Assembly: GCA_029449245.1 (NCBI GenBank)
Contig: JANATF010000013.1
Span: forward strand, 682,001-746,000
Direction of reading: 5' to 3'
Length of the DNA: 64,000 bases
DNA from: Mortierella alpina
Taxonomy: Eukaryota > Mortierellomycota > Mortierellomycetes > Mortierellales > Mortierellaceae
The notes below the pieces were generated by a model. The model was not told the origin of the DNA, searched no databases, and saw only the letters and a program-made list of their open reading frames with translations. Below, in pieces: positions 41,623-53,548 of the stretch. The position numbers and the translations under genes are program-made. Numbering within the stretch: position 1 is the first letter of the stretch; the number at the start of each line of letters is the position of its first letter.

Positions 41623-44600
41623 CTAAGCCGAGACAATACCAGGCATGGCCAAAGCGGCGTCGCCCTCTGTCACGATCTTGATGAAGACATCCTCAAGCGT
41701 CGTCTGACTGACACCCCAGTCCTCCACCGCAGGGAAACGACCCGGCTGCGACAGCTCCGAGAAAACCTTGGACAACTGACCACGCGCCTGAGCCTCTGAA
41801 CCCTGCTGTAGCTGCAAGTGGAACTCATAAGTGGTTGCGTTCGTGAACTTGTCAATTCTTCTGAAGCTCATGCCTGCCAGGACCTGGCGCTCCACACTTT
41901 GGCAGGCTTCATCCAAGCGGCCGGGCTTGGATGAGATATCCAGTCGGAATCCTGCACCATACAGTTCCTTCAAGTGCAGCGAGGTTCCAATACAGCGGAG
42001 GCGGCCCAAGGTCATAATAGCGATGCGGTCCGACAGGATATCAGCCTCCTCCATCGAGTGTGTTGTCAGAACCACCGTCTTGTTGATCTTGACCCGATTG
42101 ATAATGTCCCAGATGACGCGGCGGACTGCAGGGTCAAGACCCGTGCTGGGCTCATCCAGAAAGATGACCGAGTTGTCTCCAAGTAGCGCAATCGCAATCG
42201 AGACGCGACGCTTTTCACCTCCGCTCAACCCAAGGACTTGACGATCGCGGAAACTGGTCAGAGAAACCGAAGCAATTGCAAAGTCCACAGCTTGTTGTTC
42301 CAGACTAGGAGGGATGCCGCGCAAACGCGAGTAGAACAGCAGGTGGTCTCCAACGGTCAAATCTTCCCACAGGATATCGTGTTGAGGGCAGACGCCAATC
42401 TTGGAATGTACGGTCGCCATGTCGGTACGGATGTTGGCGCCGGCGACATAGGCCGTTCCTGAGGTGGGGCTATACAAGCCCGTCAAGAGGTGGATCAGGG
42501 TCGATTTACCAGCACCGTTGGGGCCGAGCAGACCGAGAACCGTATTGTTCTCGACACCAAAGGACATGCCTCTCAAGGCAGGCTCGACCTTGCCACGGTA
42601 GCGGTGGAACAGGCCGTCGATAATGAGAGGGGTCCTTGAGGGGTCGTACTGGGTCCTGACACGATCGCGCTCCGCATACACATCTGCATCACCGCCTTCG
42701 AGAAGGTCGTTGTCATTATTGCCGTGGTGCGAGGCGAGGCGAGACTCGGGGTCACGCGAGGCGGCTTTCTTCTTAAGGAGGGCGGTGATAGGAAAGTGCC
42801 AAGGCTTTTGGACACCATACTCGGAGGGGGCAACGGCGTCGATATAGCTAATAGGAGGTGGGGAGGACAAGAGGCAAATGTTAGCAACGAGGATTGGATA
42901 TACAATGTGTAGAATGGGCTAACTAGGGAACTTTGAACGAGTTAGAAACGTCAGCGTCTCTGTACTTACAACGTCAGCAGCACCATGAGGACACTCTCGC
43001 CCAACATAAACATCAAGCAGGTGAAGAGTGTCGTGTTAGGTGCAAAGTCAGCCCACACCAAGGGGTAAAAGCCGTTGACGCGACTTGCGTGTAAGATTCC
43101 AGACGAGAGGATCTGGAAGAATGAGAAACTGGGGTAGATATACCAGGCGGTCGGCACGCCATTATCCTTAAAGAGCTGGTCGGTAATACTGGCCATGATG
43201 CAAGAGATAGCGACGACAAAGTACACAATCAAGGTGGCACGACGAGTCTTGGAAAAGAACGCAGAGATCAAAAAGGCCATGGTGGCCTGGGTGTGGGCCC
43301 AGACGAACAGGATGACGATGATGATGAGGGGGTTGGTGCGGATGACGAGCTGTGAAGAGATGGCGGCGCAGGCGAGGCAGAAGAACAGACTGAGAATCAT
43401 TTGCATGGTAACAAACTCCACATAATGAGCCAAGTAATAAGACACCGGCTTGAGTCCGTTCTATCGCAGCACACAAAATTCAAGTGGAATAGCAACCTCG
43501 TTAGAACAGCAAAATTTCAATCTTGGCCTCAAATAGCATCCGCTACAACATAAGTTGCTTTAGACATCCTTACCATGGCCATCATCATGCGATGACGGTC
43601 CTCCTTCTCCTTGACCATAAGCGCGACAAAAGTCGGAAGCAGAAACGAGAGGCCAAAGGGGAAGAGGCGATACGAAATTTCCGTCAACTGTTTGCCTTTT
43701 AAGATGCTTGAATCCCATTTGTATGGTAACGCCCTTATTCCTTGTGAGATCCTGAACTGCGTTGGATACTTGTTCTTGACCATAGCCCCAGCCATTTGAG
43801 TCATAGTAATTAACTGCCTCAGTCCTGAGGGCGTAATATCATCTGCATCATACGAGCTGACGGAAGGCTGCCCGTATTGCATCGTCATCTTGATACTTGA
43901 TTTTGCTGGATCAATGGCCTCAAACGACACTGCTCCCCAAGGCATAGCCTTGAAGTCGCGGTCCATGTCAGCATACCGCTCGATCAACTCCACGACAGCC
44001 TGGTCGAGTGCTGCCTGATCGGGTTTCGAGGTAAACGTCTGCGCCATATACTGCATCGCATAGACGATATTATCGTAACCGCCGCGAGAGGGAGCTGTCG
44101 TGTTGGTGGTTGGCACTTCCCTGTTGGCGTAGCGGACAGGAATAGCTCCCAACAGCCCAGTGCCAGGTTGGACACCGGGAGCAGAGGCGTTATAGACGAC
44201 ATTGCCTTTGGGAGGCCACGTGTCTGAAAAGAAACTGTGGGTGACGTTGGGAACAGTGCCGAGCTGCTGGGCGACTTGGGGGTTGGCGGTTGTGTAAAAG
44301 ATGGTTTGGTTGATCAAGGGCATTGACCAAAGCATTGGCTCTTCTCCATATCTCTGACTACGACGTGCCTTTCTAAGCTCCTCGAGTTTAAACCAACCGC
44401 CAGGAGGGCCAGGCGTATAATAGCTAAAGAAAACATGAAGGCCTCTTAGAAGGCTGTAATCTCTGGAAAGTTCGCAACATACGTTCTGCGTGGTAAGGTC
44501 TTACCTCGAGGGCTCGGCAGCGTCAGCTGCACTGCTATTCTCATATGGAGCTTTGATCGGGTACGTCTCACCAAACCACCGGACGCAGGGTAGCTGGCTA

Positions 44601-45121
44601 GAATATCTCGTATCAAAAGCCTTGGGGTACCAGGCTGCCTTCGACTCTGAACTGCCATCTTCGCTTGGTGGAGGACTGCCGAGAGAAAACCGTGGATTTG
44701 TGTTGGGATCAACTTCATTGACGCAGAAAGCTATCCGGCCATATGAACGAGCGTCGCCACCGCCGATGAGCGTGAAGGCGAGACACAGTACCACCAGGAG
44801 GACAGGCCATATGACTAGACAGCAGATACTGGTGAAGCGTTGGCGCCGGTGGTACGAGAGGGCACGTCGGGCCAAGGCTCTGAATTGGTAGCGGGCTGAA
44901 GGTGCCACCTGCGAAAAGTCGACAGCAGGAGGAAGAGGATCGTGTTGATGGGGCTCGTGTGTTTTAAGATTGTTGAGCTCGTGGCCCCTGTGGAGTTCGT
45001 CCATGGGGATGTGGGTGTGCTGATTTTGATAAGGTTGAACGAGGGCGTTGGAGGAGGACGAGTTGGAGAGTCGGAACTGATTTGGTTCCTGATGAGCTTC
45101 TCTTGACTGGGACTTGAACAT
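41623..45121 (-). CDS. Half-size ABC transporter, subfamily A-like
   Basis: One transmembrane domain followed by one nucleotide-binding domain, of ABCA type. Exons are 45121-44505, 44423-43574, 43460-42970 and 42847-41623; 1060 aa. A long polar N-terminus precedes the first span (ICCLVIWPVLLVVLCLAFTL), then a large extracytosolic loop with several N-x-S/T sites, then a set of spans including RLFPFGLSFLLPTFVALMV and LIIIVILFVWAHTQATMAFL. The NBD has Walker A GPNGAGKST, a Q-loop in CPQHDILWEDLTV, signature LSGGEKRR, Walker B VIFLDEPSTGLD and a switch His in LTTHSMEEADILSDR. All ATPase motifs are intact. Homologues move lipids, and substrate and membrane are unknown here. As a half transporter it probably dimerises. 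Confidence 0.9.
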
Positions 45122-46449
45122 TATCTGCGAGACGACAACGTAGTAGAGATGGGGTGGTCAGTGCAACCAAGGGGGTATCAAGTATTAAGAGGGTGTAGAT
45201 GATGGTTCAAGCGACAGTGGCTGCCATGGGACCTGATCTCCAGGTACCAGCAGAGCAGAGAAAAGAGTGTAGGAGGACTGCGAGAGAGAGAGAGTTGGGT
45301 AACAGAAAACTTTACGCCGTATTTATATTATATGCGGCGCCGAGGTATGCAAGTCGCCTTGTGTCACCGTTAGCCAGGAACCGACAAACAAACAAAAAAG
45401 CCTGCGAAATGCGCGCTAAGCGTTCAGTGCCGGTTGTGCCTCAGTCAGCGGGGCTGGCAGACGGGCAGGATGCTGCAGAGAGTCGACATTAGCGTCTGTA
45501 AATGAACGTGGGCTGTCGAATAGGCAGGTTGTCTTCTGTGTTTCAATACCGTCCCCTGTTTGATTCGACGCCAGCAGCCTGGTAAAAAAAGATTGTGTAT
45601 GAAAAGTACCCTGCTCTTGTGAGCACGTCGAAAAAAGACTTTCACGCCTTGACAACTTTAAATGGCAGAGACCACGATTCTCTTGGCAATGCCAAGAAAA
45701 GGTATCACTACTAGTGGAGGAAAGCGCAACCGCACCGCACGCACTGGCATTGATTGCGGGTCAATCTTGCTGTGGAACACCCGTATTCTCGTCTGTCCTC
45801 CACGTCGTGTCTACCGATCCTCCAGCCTAATTCAGCAGCCCAGCCTTAAATATCGGAAGATTGTGCGAGTTGTTGCCAAGAAATCTGCAGCGGAGACTCT
45901 GCTGCACATGCACATGTGCTCCTACTGCAGCAGTCCATTCCCATTGACCTCCTTGCCGAAATGGTTCATCTTACCCCCTCCACGCGACTAGCCGGCGTCT
46001 CGTTTGAGCCAAGCTTTCCAATTCTCTACCCCTGGGACATTGGGCTTTTGAGCGCAGGCTGACTTTACAAAACGTGTGCTTGGCTGTATCCTTGCAGCAA
46101 GCTGCAGTAACCATGTTTTTTCTTCCCCAGGGAGCCACTGCGCTGCTGCCTACCGGGCTACTGAGGGTGGCAGGACCAGAGGGTGGCCATCAGGCACGTC
46201 TGTGTTCCCTTGTGGATCAATTGAAGCACGCCCCCCATGACTGCCGAATTTGTGATTTTTTCTTGGTCAGGGCACAGCGCATCGCTGCACCCGCCATACG
46301 CGCAACCCTCTCACACCTCTGCATCTCCACCCACAGTAATCCATCCAAGGTAATCCAACGTGCTCTTCATCCCCTGTGCATCTGGTGCAGCGATAACAGC
46401 CGTCAGCACCCAGGCTGATCCACGCTCTCCCATGTCCGCTCGGCTCTAG
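45122..46449. other. Intergenic region between the ABC transporter and OST4
   Basis: 1.3 kb without a supportable gene. An open frame at 45662-45991 (plus) has no recognisable domain. Upstream of OST4, CTCTAG ends exactly at the start codon, so a 5'-UTR intron acceptor at 46449 is possible. Confidence 0.4.
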
Positions 46450-46557
46450 ATGATGAACGACAACCAGCTCACCGCATTCGCCAATGGTATCTGCTGCCTG
46501 GCCATGGTTCTCATCGTCGGCTACCACTTTGTCGCCGTCAATGGCAAGCCCGTCTAA
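46450..46557 (+). CDS. OST4: Ost4, oligosaccharyltransferase mini-subunit
   Basis: A 35-residue membrane protein of the ER oligosaccharyltransferase, needed in yeast for stable assembly of the Stt3 and Ost3/6 subcomplex. The frame opens MMNDNQLTAFANGI, and the single membrane span contains LAMVLIVGYHFVAVNG, matching the Q-L-x-x-x-A-N...Y-H-(F/Y)-V-A-V-N pattern of fungal and human Ost4. It is too short for ordinary ORF cut-offs. Two consecutive ATGs open it; either gives a valid product. It stops with TAA in an A-run. The RS/RRM gene is convergent, ending 234 bp downstream. Confidence 0.88.
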   Translation: MMNDNQLTAFANGICCLAMVLIVGYHFVAVNGKPV

Positions 46558-46791
46558 AAAAAAGGGTCCATCCTCCTAGTCCCTCTTCATCCAAAGAAGG
46601 ACAAAAGATGCGATGGAACGTCTCATCTCAAAGCAGACAGGCAGGCACGATTCACCAATGGCAGGCTTCCAAAGGAACACTACGCGACCTCTTCCCTCTT
46701 CAGAAAAACAAGGCGACCGGTAGCAAGGCGTCGTTCGTTATTAATAAACATTGTCTACGGGTAGCATATCTTCCAGAAGGGCATTTCATTT

Positions 46792-48983
46792 CTAAAGATC
46801 CTCATAACTCAGGATCCTTCGTCCCCGTCCTTGAGTAGTAGCAGCAGCAGCTCCCGGACCCATCTCGGCAGGTGGAAAGGCAGCCGCACCCGTTGGTCTG
46901 GGAGGAAGTTTGGGTGATCGCGGACGAGGTGGCAATTGATGAACTGATCGAGCAACGGTCGTTACAGCCTGAGACGGACCTCGGGTGCCATAGGATGCCC
47001 CTCCAATGCTAGAAATAACGTCAGCCGTCTTGCCCTCCGAAGCCTGCTTCAGGTCAGAGGAAGCATACTGCGACGGCGGGATGGTCCCGGACATAGCGGC
47101 AGCTTGTCGATGCGGCTCCTCCTCTAGTTTTGCAAGCTCACCATCTTCATCTGTCCACGCCACGCCGGCGAACCCTCTACGATTCCTCTCTGGAATCATG
47201 GCCCTGTTCACTTTTATGACCGCACCCTCGATCGTGGCTCCATTCATGGCCTCGAGTGCCCGTCGCGCTGCCTCGGGTTCCTTAAAGGTCACGAATCCAA
47301 AGTCTTTGCCCTCAACCAGGTTCATGTCCTCAATCTCTCCAAAAGGCCCGAATGCAGTTCGAAGGCCCGTTAGTGAGACAGACTGTGGCAAATGCCCAAC
47401 ATACACTTTGGTGGGATAAAAGGCCGTGTCGAGATACCGACTGGCGGCCACATAGGGATCCGCAGATGCCCCGATGCCATTTGACGTATGCGGGGAGGGT
47501 GATCGATTGGTACACTCGTCATCATACTCAGACGGACGGTGGCGGGAATCCCGTTCTCGCCTCCTGGAGTATTGAAAATACGGGCTGGCAGAGCGCGATA
47601 GGGACCGCCGCCCATGGCCCCCAGAGGGTGAGCGCGATCGCGACCGAGACCGAGAACGAGAGTGAGATCGGAAGCGGGGATCATAGCGACCAGTCCGATG
47701 AGCTGGACCCCGGCGGTCATCATCATACCTGTGTCTTCGTTGTGGGTGTCTTTTTGTTTCCAGGTCGATAATGGGGCATGCAGGCAGCAAAACCACAGAA
47801 CCACAGAGATGAGTCATCCAATCATGTAAACGAACACGCTTGCCTCCAGTGGATCAGAGTGTAATTAATGGTGGGTCAGTCCAGTGAGGAAAAACTGGTG
47901 AGGGAGGAATAAAGAACTTACGCGCGTCCGGTTTCAAGGTCCGAGCCTTCATCCGAGGACTGGTGGCGGGACATGGGGATGGATCTGCCATAGCTGTCCA
48001 GAACCATTTCCTCGTTGCCTTCCACGCTGTTGGCGCGACTGTGTGCCACATTATGTGTCATATCCCGGGCCAGTTCCACAATCTGCTGCGAGTTTGAGCG
48101 GGATCTCTTTTTGGCGCCAGTATCCGCTTTGTTAGTGTGCACGTCCTCAGTCATAGGCGATGGGATCGGTGTTGGAGGCGTCACTGTCGATGGACTGTCG
48201 AGGGCAACAGACGTCGAGCCGCTGGAGGTGATAGAACATATGGAGAGCTGTCGTCCGCGATCCATGTCTCCGGTATGGTCCTATGCCCGAGAGAGTATCA
48301 TATGAGGATCCAATCATAGGGCGGATTGCTTAAGTAAGCGAATGAGTGTGAGCCTTAGCAGGTGAAAGCGCTTACCTCCCTGGGGCTAAGTGCAGATTGA
48401 GCGCCATCTAGAGCTTGCCGCTTCTGCTCCTGTCCCTGAGCCGAGTTGCGAGCAGCCATGGATGACCTTTTTAGCTTTTTCACTGTCCCTGTGCTTGTGC
48501 TTGTACCTGTGCCTGACTTTTCACCAGTTCTTACTGACACACCAAAGCCTGCTCCACTGCTAGCCTGCTCCTCAACACGTTCACTGCGTCCAAGAGGGCT
48601 GGTAACGGACGAGGAAGACGATGACTGCGAGAGTCTGCGGCTTGAGTTCGTACCTCCGCGTCCATTGATTGACGAGCCAGCTCTCTCCATGCGTGGTCGC
48701 TTGGTATCATTTCGAGATGAAGGATGGATTCCTGATGTTCCCCCTGATGCTGTTCCTAGGATGTTGACTCCTGCAATTGCGAAAATGTCGATGGGGTTGT
48801 CCTTTGCCTTGGCTTCCTTCAGCTCCTTTTCCTGTTGCGACCAACAAAGTTTAGAGAGTTTAAGTAAATCAAAGTCCTTCACGAGATGCTGCAGGGTGGC
48901 CATAGTGGACTTTCAGCAGCAAGAACGCTTACTCGCTTCATTTGCTGCACCAGCGCGAACTTTTCTTGCAGCTTGCTCTCCAT
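46792..48983 (-). CDS. RS-rich protein with one RRM (splicing-factor-like)
   Basis: A 600-aa protein assembled from exons 48983-48933, 48831-48376, 48280-47922 and 47728-46792. It starts MESKLQEKFALVQQMKR and KELKEAKAKDNPIDIFAIAG (a helical region), then a long Ser/Gly-rich stretch, a central RS region (RFRSHSRSRSRSRSRSPS), and one RRM with RNP2 KVYVGHLP and RNP1 KDFGFVTF (about residues 425-495). It ends with a Pro-rich tail and ILSYEDL. It is probably nuclear and RNA-binding. The order (RS before RRM) differs from classical SR proteins. No true ATG lies upstream in frame before a TGA near 49104, but the upstream codons (LSEATLLQLLFSVSSFYRKY) look protein-like, so a further 5' exon is possible. 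Confidence 0.75.
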
Positions 48984-49109
48984 GGTCAAGTGCGAATATT
49001 TGCGGTAGAAGCTACTGACAGAGAATAAAAGCTGGAGAAGGGTAGCTTCGCTGAGTCTACCGAATTGATTTCGAACTGCGCTTTGTACGGTGCGCGTCAA
49101 TCAGACAAT

Positions 49110-50654
49110 CTTGATGCTGCGTAGTTGTCAGAGGCAAGAGCAGATGGGTGCAAAGAGGTGGACCCAGGAGAACAAAGAAGGACCAAGGAGAACAGCAGAG
49201 GGCAAAGGAGGACAAGGCTATGGGCGATGCAGAGTGCAAGGATGGGGTTGACAATTCGACAGGAGTAAGGGCATGTGGTAGTGGCACGAGCGCTCTGGCC
49301 GTGAGCGCAGTTTGTCAGGTGAAATTGGGTGGCTTGTGGCCATTGAAGCGAGCGTGTGCGAGCAAGCGACCAGTCTCGCTTGCTTTAAAATACACCATTT
49401 TTCAACGTGGGTGCCATTGAACGACGAAGAACAGTGGCGATATGAAAAGTAGTCGGCAGCGTAGAACCGGTCGTGGTCGTGGGCGTGAGGAACTTTGGCA
49501 GAAACACGTGGAATATCTTTCACTTTGGCGTAGCTGAGCTATGGACACATTCAGCATAAAGTACAATTTCGCTCCTCCAGCCTTTGAGGCGGACAAAATC
49601 CTGTGTTAAAGCCGCGGCAGCAATGCTTGTTACCAACTATTGTCGGATTTGCAGTAGGAAACGCGATATGACGGAATGAGTGAGCTACGAGCAACCCTAG
49701 ATCTTAATTTATTTTCGTTCACTTCTTTAGTGAACAGAGCCAGCTGCATCAAGAAGGTACCAGTAAGGCCGTTGTCTTCAGCGTAGGATATATCATAATG
49801 CCAGTCACTTAGTCCTCCGTGGTCGTCAACCGTCCTTCCGTTGCACAATGTTATGTATTCCGCGAGTGGTCAGGGATCGTCCTGGGCGTTCATGCTCGAA
49901 TGGCCTGACGATTTGTTCTGGGCTTAACTATGCCAATGTAACAGTCGACGATCCATCCTTTCTCTCGCTCGTCCAGCCTACGAGCCTTTGCAATCGTGTG
50001 TAGCATGCTGAGCTCGTGCTTATGGGCGAAATGGCGCGTTATAATTAGGCAGACCTCTTCGTTCCGTAGAAAGGCAAGTCAAATTTAAATTGCAATCAAA
50101 GGCCCTTACAAGAGACAGGTCGCTTGTGGAGTACTTTTTGAGTTAGAAGTCGTGCTGGCTGGCAAATGCAGGAAGTTGCTCATCGGCTGCTGGCAAGGTC
50201 TCGAACGTCTTGTCAGATAGGTCCTCCATGACTAGGGAAACATTGACCTGGTGTCATGATGCGGATCACGATATAACAGATGTGATGAAGTGTAATATTG
50301 CAACAGCCCATGTCCACATTCAATTGCGGCATCGTCGTCAAAGACATCAGGGAAGGCTGAGAGGTCATGTATGGTCCTGGCGAGGGAGATGAAGAGATAC
50401 AGTCCTGGAGGAGAGACAGAGTCTTGCCCTGGCTCTGGCCGAAGGTCAAACGATCTGTGGGGGTCCAAGCGCAGAGAGAAGAATAAGGCGCATAGCGGAA
50501 CGGCCTTCTACAACGCGACTCAAAACGACTTCTGGGTGGATAAGGTTTGTCCATGCGGTCGTTTTTAAGGTTTGGGCCAGAGATGATGACTAGGGAGGTG
50601 AGCCTTGCTGTCTTCTCATGCGCACAGTACTCAAGATTCTTCGTCGCCCAGGCA
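49110..50654. other. Intergenic region without a supported gene
   Basis: About 1.5 kb between divergent genes. Open frames on both strands (for example 50213-50674 minus) show no domain. The left part must hold the RS/RRM promoter. A CACAG acceptor-like site at about 50624-50628 could mark a 5'-UTR intron of the next gene. Confidence 0.4.
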
Positions 50655-53244
50655 ATGACCACCATAGGATACACATTCTGCTATTACGTCTCTGGGCACG
50701 GTAAAACCAGTGCTGCTCAACGCGGGAAGAAAGAATGTCCTTGGAGCCCGATACTCTGTACTCATCGTTGCCGTGCAATGCATTAGGATTTGGCCATGCG
50801 ACGCGTGTGAATCAGATCATTACGGAGCTGCTAAAGTCAAGAGCCTCACCACCCCCGGCAGAGGAAGCCCAAGAACATGTTGCGGCAACACTTGTGCCCA
50901 TTGATGGCACAGAGAACACAGCAGGTCCTGCAAGTGTGGCCACAGCTGCAGCAAGAACAGCAGGAGCAGCAACAGCAGGCTCAACGACAGGTCCATCCAA
51001 GACTTCACACAGCACCACCTCCCGACACACAATCCACATTGTTTCAGACGCACCACAGTTCATCTTTCAGGATGTGATCGCCTTGGGAGCCATTTATCGG
51101 AATGCTAAAGTGGATGCAGGCGTGGTGCAGCCCTTGGTAAAAGTCCAAATAGCAACGCTTGGTGCTCTTTCACTTTCAGCGGTGATCATCACGTAACTGG
51201 AGAAACGCATCTCACCATGTCCATCGTTTCTGGACTTTGCTAGGCATACTCAGTGGATCGTCAAAAGACTATTGAAAGCGTCAAGGCATTTTTGGCAAAG
51301 CGGCAGGAGATGATCCAGCATGAAGTGGCGTGGCTGGAGCAGGTCGGCGCTAACTGTGTTCTCGCAGATGCTCCATTCCTCCCATGGTACATCACCACAG
51401 TCCTGTGATAGCCTGCAAAGGTATTTAGTACACATGTAATTCTGGAATATTTGCTGACCTACTGACAGCCCAATTTCTCCGTCTCTTACTCCTCTGGGTT
51501 CATAGTGCCGCTGCAAGTGCGTATGGAATCCCAGCTTGCTTGATAACCAATTTCACGTTTGACGAGGTCTATCGATTTCTACGCGAGGGCGACCCCCTGG
51601 ACAAGGATGTCATGGCATGTGCCGATGCGGCATTGGAAGACTATAAAAAGGCGTCCTTGTTATTACGTCTACCCGGCTCTATTGACATACCCTCATTTGA
51701 GGATGAGATCATGACATTAGAGTCTACGCGCTCGCGTAGCAGTGGACATGCAGATATCTGGAGCCCACTCGTGTCAAATATGGCGGACATGGGCGTCGGA
51801 GAGGAGGAGGAAGAACACCATAAATATCTCGCAAGATCAACCAATGGTGAGCATGAAGACGGGAAACAGCAAGCAGAAGCACAGGAGGAGCGTTCAGCCC
51901 AGACAGCAAAAAAGGCGATGGACAATGCTGAGAGCGACATCGATACCAAACATTCTTCATCATCCTTTCCATTACGAAGGCAACAGTGTCATGATCTGAA
52001 GCTGTCAGTTGACACCACGGATGCTACGATTTCGTCGAGATTCACCCCACGTCGACGTACACGGAGGCGAGCCATTGATGTGCCGCTCGTGGTGCGAAAG
52101 GCGATCAATAGCCGCGAAGATGTGCTGAGGTCTCTTGGGGTGGATGAGGAGACGATCCGCACGAAGAAAATGGTTCTAGTCTCATTTGGAGGACAGCGAC
52201 TTAAGCAAGGATGGGGGAATCCACTGCCGCAAGGCTGGATCGGAGTCATTTGTGGGCTGCCTGTGTCCCATGAGCTGCCAGAGGGCTTCTATCGAAGCCC
52301 CCATGGTGTGTACGTGCCGGATTTGACCCATGCAGCTGACATTGTCATTGGAAAGCTGGTGAGTACTCATGAAAATGGCAGAGCTTCTACTCGGGCGGTT
52401 TAACGGTAGTGTTCACTAACGTCCATATTCTTCCCCACGGACGTAGGGTTACGGAACCTGCTCTGAGTGCATCGCCCATGACACAGCGTTGATTTATGTA
52501 TCGCGACCGCAGTTTATCGAGGAGCATGGGCTGATCAAACTCATGGTAAACCACGGATTACCTGTGGAGATTACAGCTGAGGAGTTTGAAACCGGACTAT
52601 GGCAGAGGTCGATTCTTGAAGCTGACCGCCTGGCAGAAGAGGAGAAGGAAGGCCGACGGCTATATGCCTTGGAGATCACACATCAGAAGGTTCCAAACCC
52701 AGAGAATCCTGCGACAACCGGATTTAAAAGCCAAGGCGAAGACATATATTGCGGTGGCACTGGCAGTGGCGGGTTAACTCGGTCTTCTAGTGCCGGAAGG
52801 AGGTATGCGCTCCGGCGCCAGCCTTCGAGGGCCAAATCTCTGGCCGAGTCTGTCAACATGGCAGAGATGGCTCGAGGTGGACCGATATCATCGCCAGTGG
52901 ACTATGAGGATGATCTGCCCATGTTATCACCTGCTCGTTCACGTCGGTCGACTTCCATATCATCCTTGACCTCCGCAACAATGAGATCAAGAAAAAGGAG
53001 CAGTGCGGAAGGAAAGGTGTCGACACAGGGCCATGTCTGGTTCGGGAACGAGGACCACCAGTCCAGGCAAGCGGAGAACACAACGCTTGTTGAGGAGCCA
53101 GAATCAGTGCAGCGTTTGGAGGAGGCGGAGGCGACACCCTGGTTTGAAAGACGCATACCACATAATGGCGGTGAAATCTGTGCCAAATTGCTGGAGGCAT
53201 TCATGCTGACAGTGACCATCAAGGCCAGACCCGAGACCACGTAG
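50655..53244 (+). CDS. GT-B glycosyltransferase-like protein resembling the N-terminal half of plant L-arabinokinase, without a kinase domain
   Basis: Exons are 50655-50700, 50787-51136, 51244-51386, 51506-52358 and 52447-53244; 729 aa. Motifs in order match the ARA1 N-terminal, GT28-like domain: FCYYVSGHGFGHATRV (split by intron 1), HIVSDAPQFIF, VVQPL, AYSVDRQKTIES, CVLADAPFLP, LITNFTFDEVY, RAIDVPLVVRKAINSRED, VLVSFGGQRL, PDLTHAADIVIGKLGYGTC and IYVSRPQFIEEHGL. Two low-complexity inserts (about residues 45-85 and 240-330) interrupt the fold. The C-terminus is a 200-residue Ser/Arg-rich tail; the GHMP kinase domain that follows in plants is absent. No signal peptide is visible, so it is probably cytosolic. 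The acceptor is unknown. The start codon is the Met just before the first strand, and an in-frame Met at 50547 is an alternative. Confidence 0.8.
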
Positions 53245-53548
53245 AGTATTTATTTGCAAACGCGACGTGCGCTTTGGTCATAAAAGGCATGCAGCACACT
53301 CCACTGCAAAAGGACAGCGTGATCCAACAACGGAATTTTGATGTCCTTCTGTCTCTCTTTCTTACAGGACTCACACTCTCACACACTCCCACTCACTCTC
53401 ACTCACTCTCATCACACTCACATACCTCGCTGCCATTACGTCTCGACAGCACACCCCGCTCTTCCCTACCCACCACCTTCTGCATCATCCCTGTCGCCCG
53501 AACCAGCAGCACACCCAGCACATACACATCGAGGCAGACGGTGCCATC

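Noticed and set aside
45662-45991. 109-codon plus-strand frame as a gene
   Set aside because: Basic, low-complexity composition, no family, and no supporting signals; kept as intergenic.
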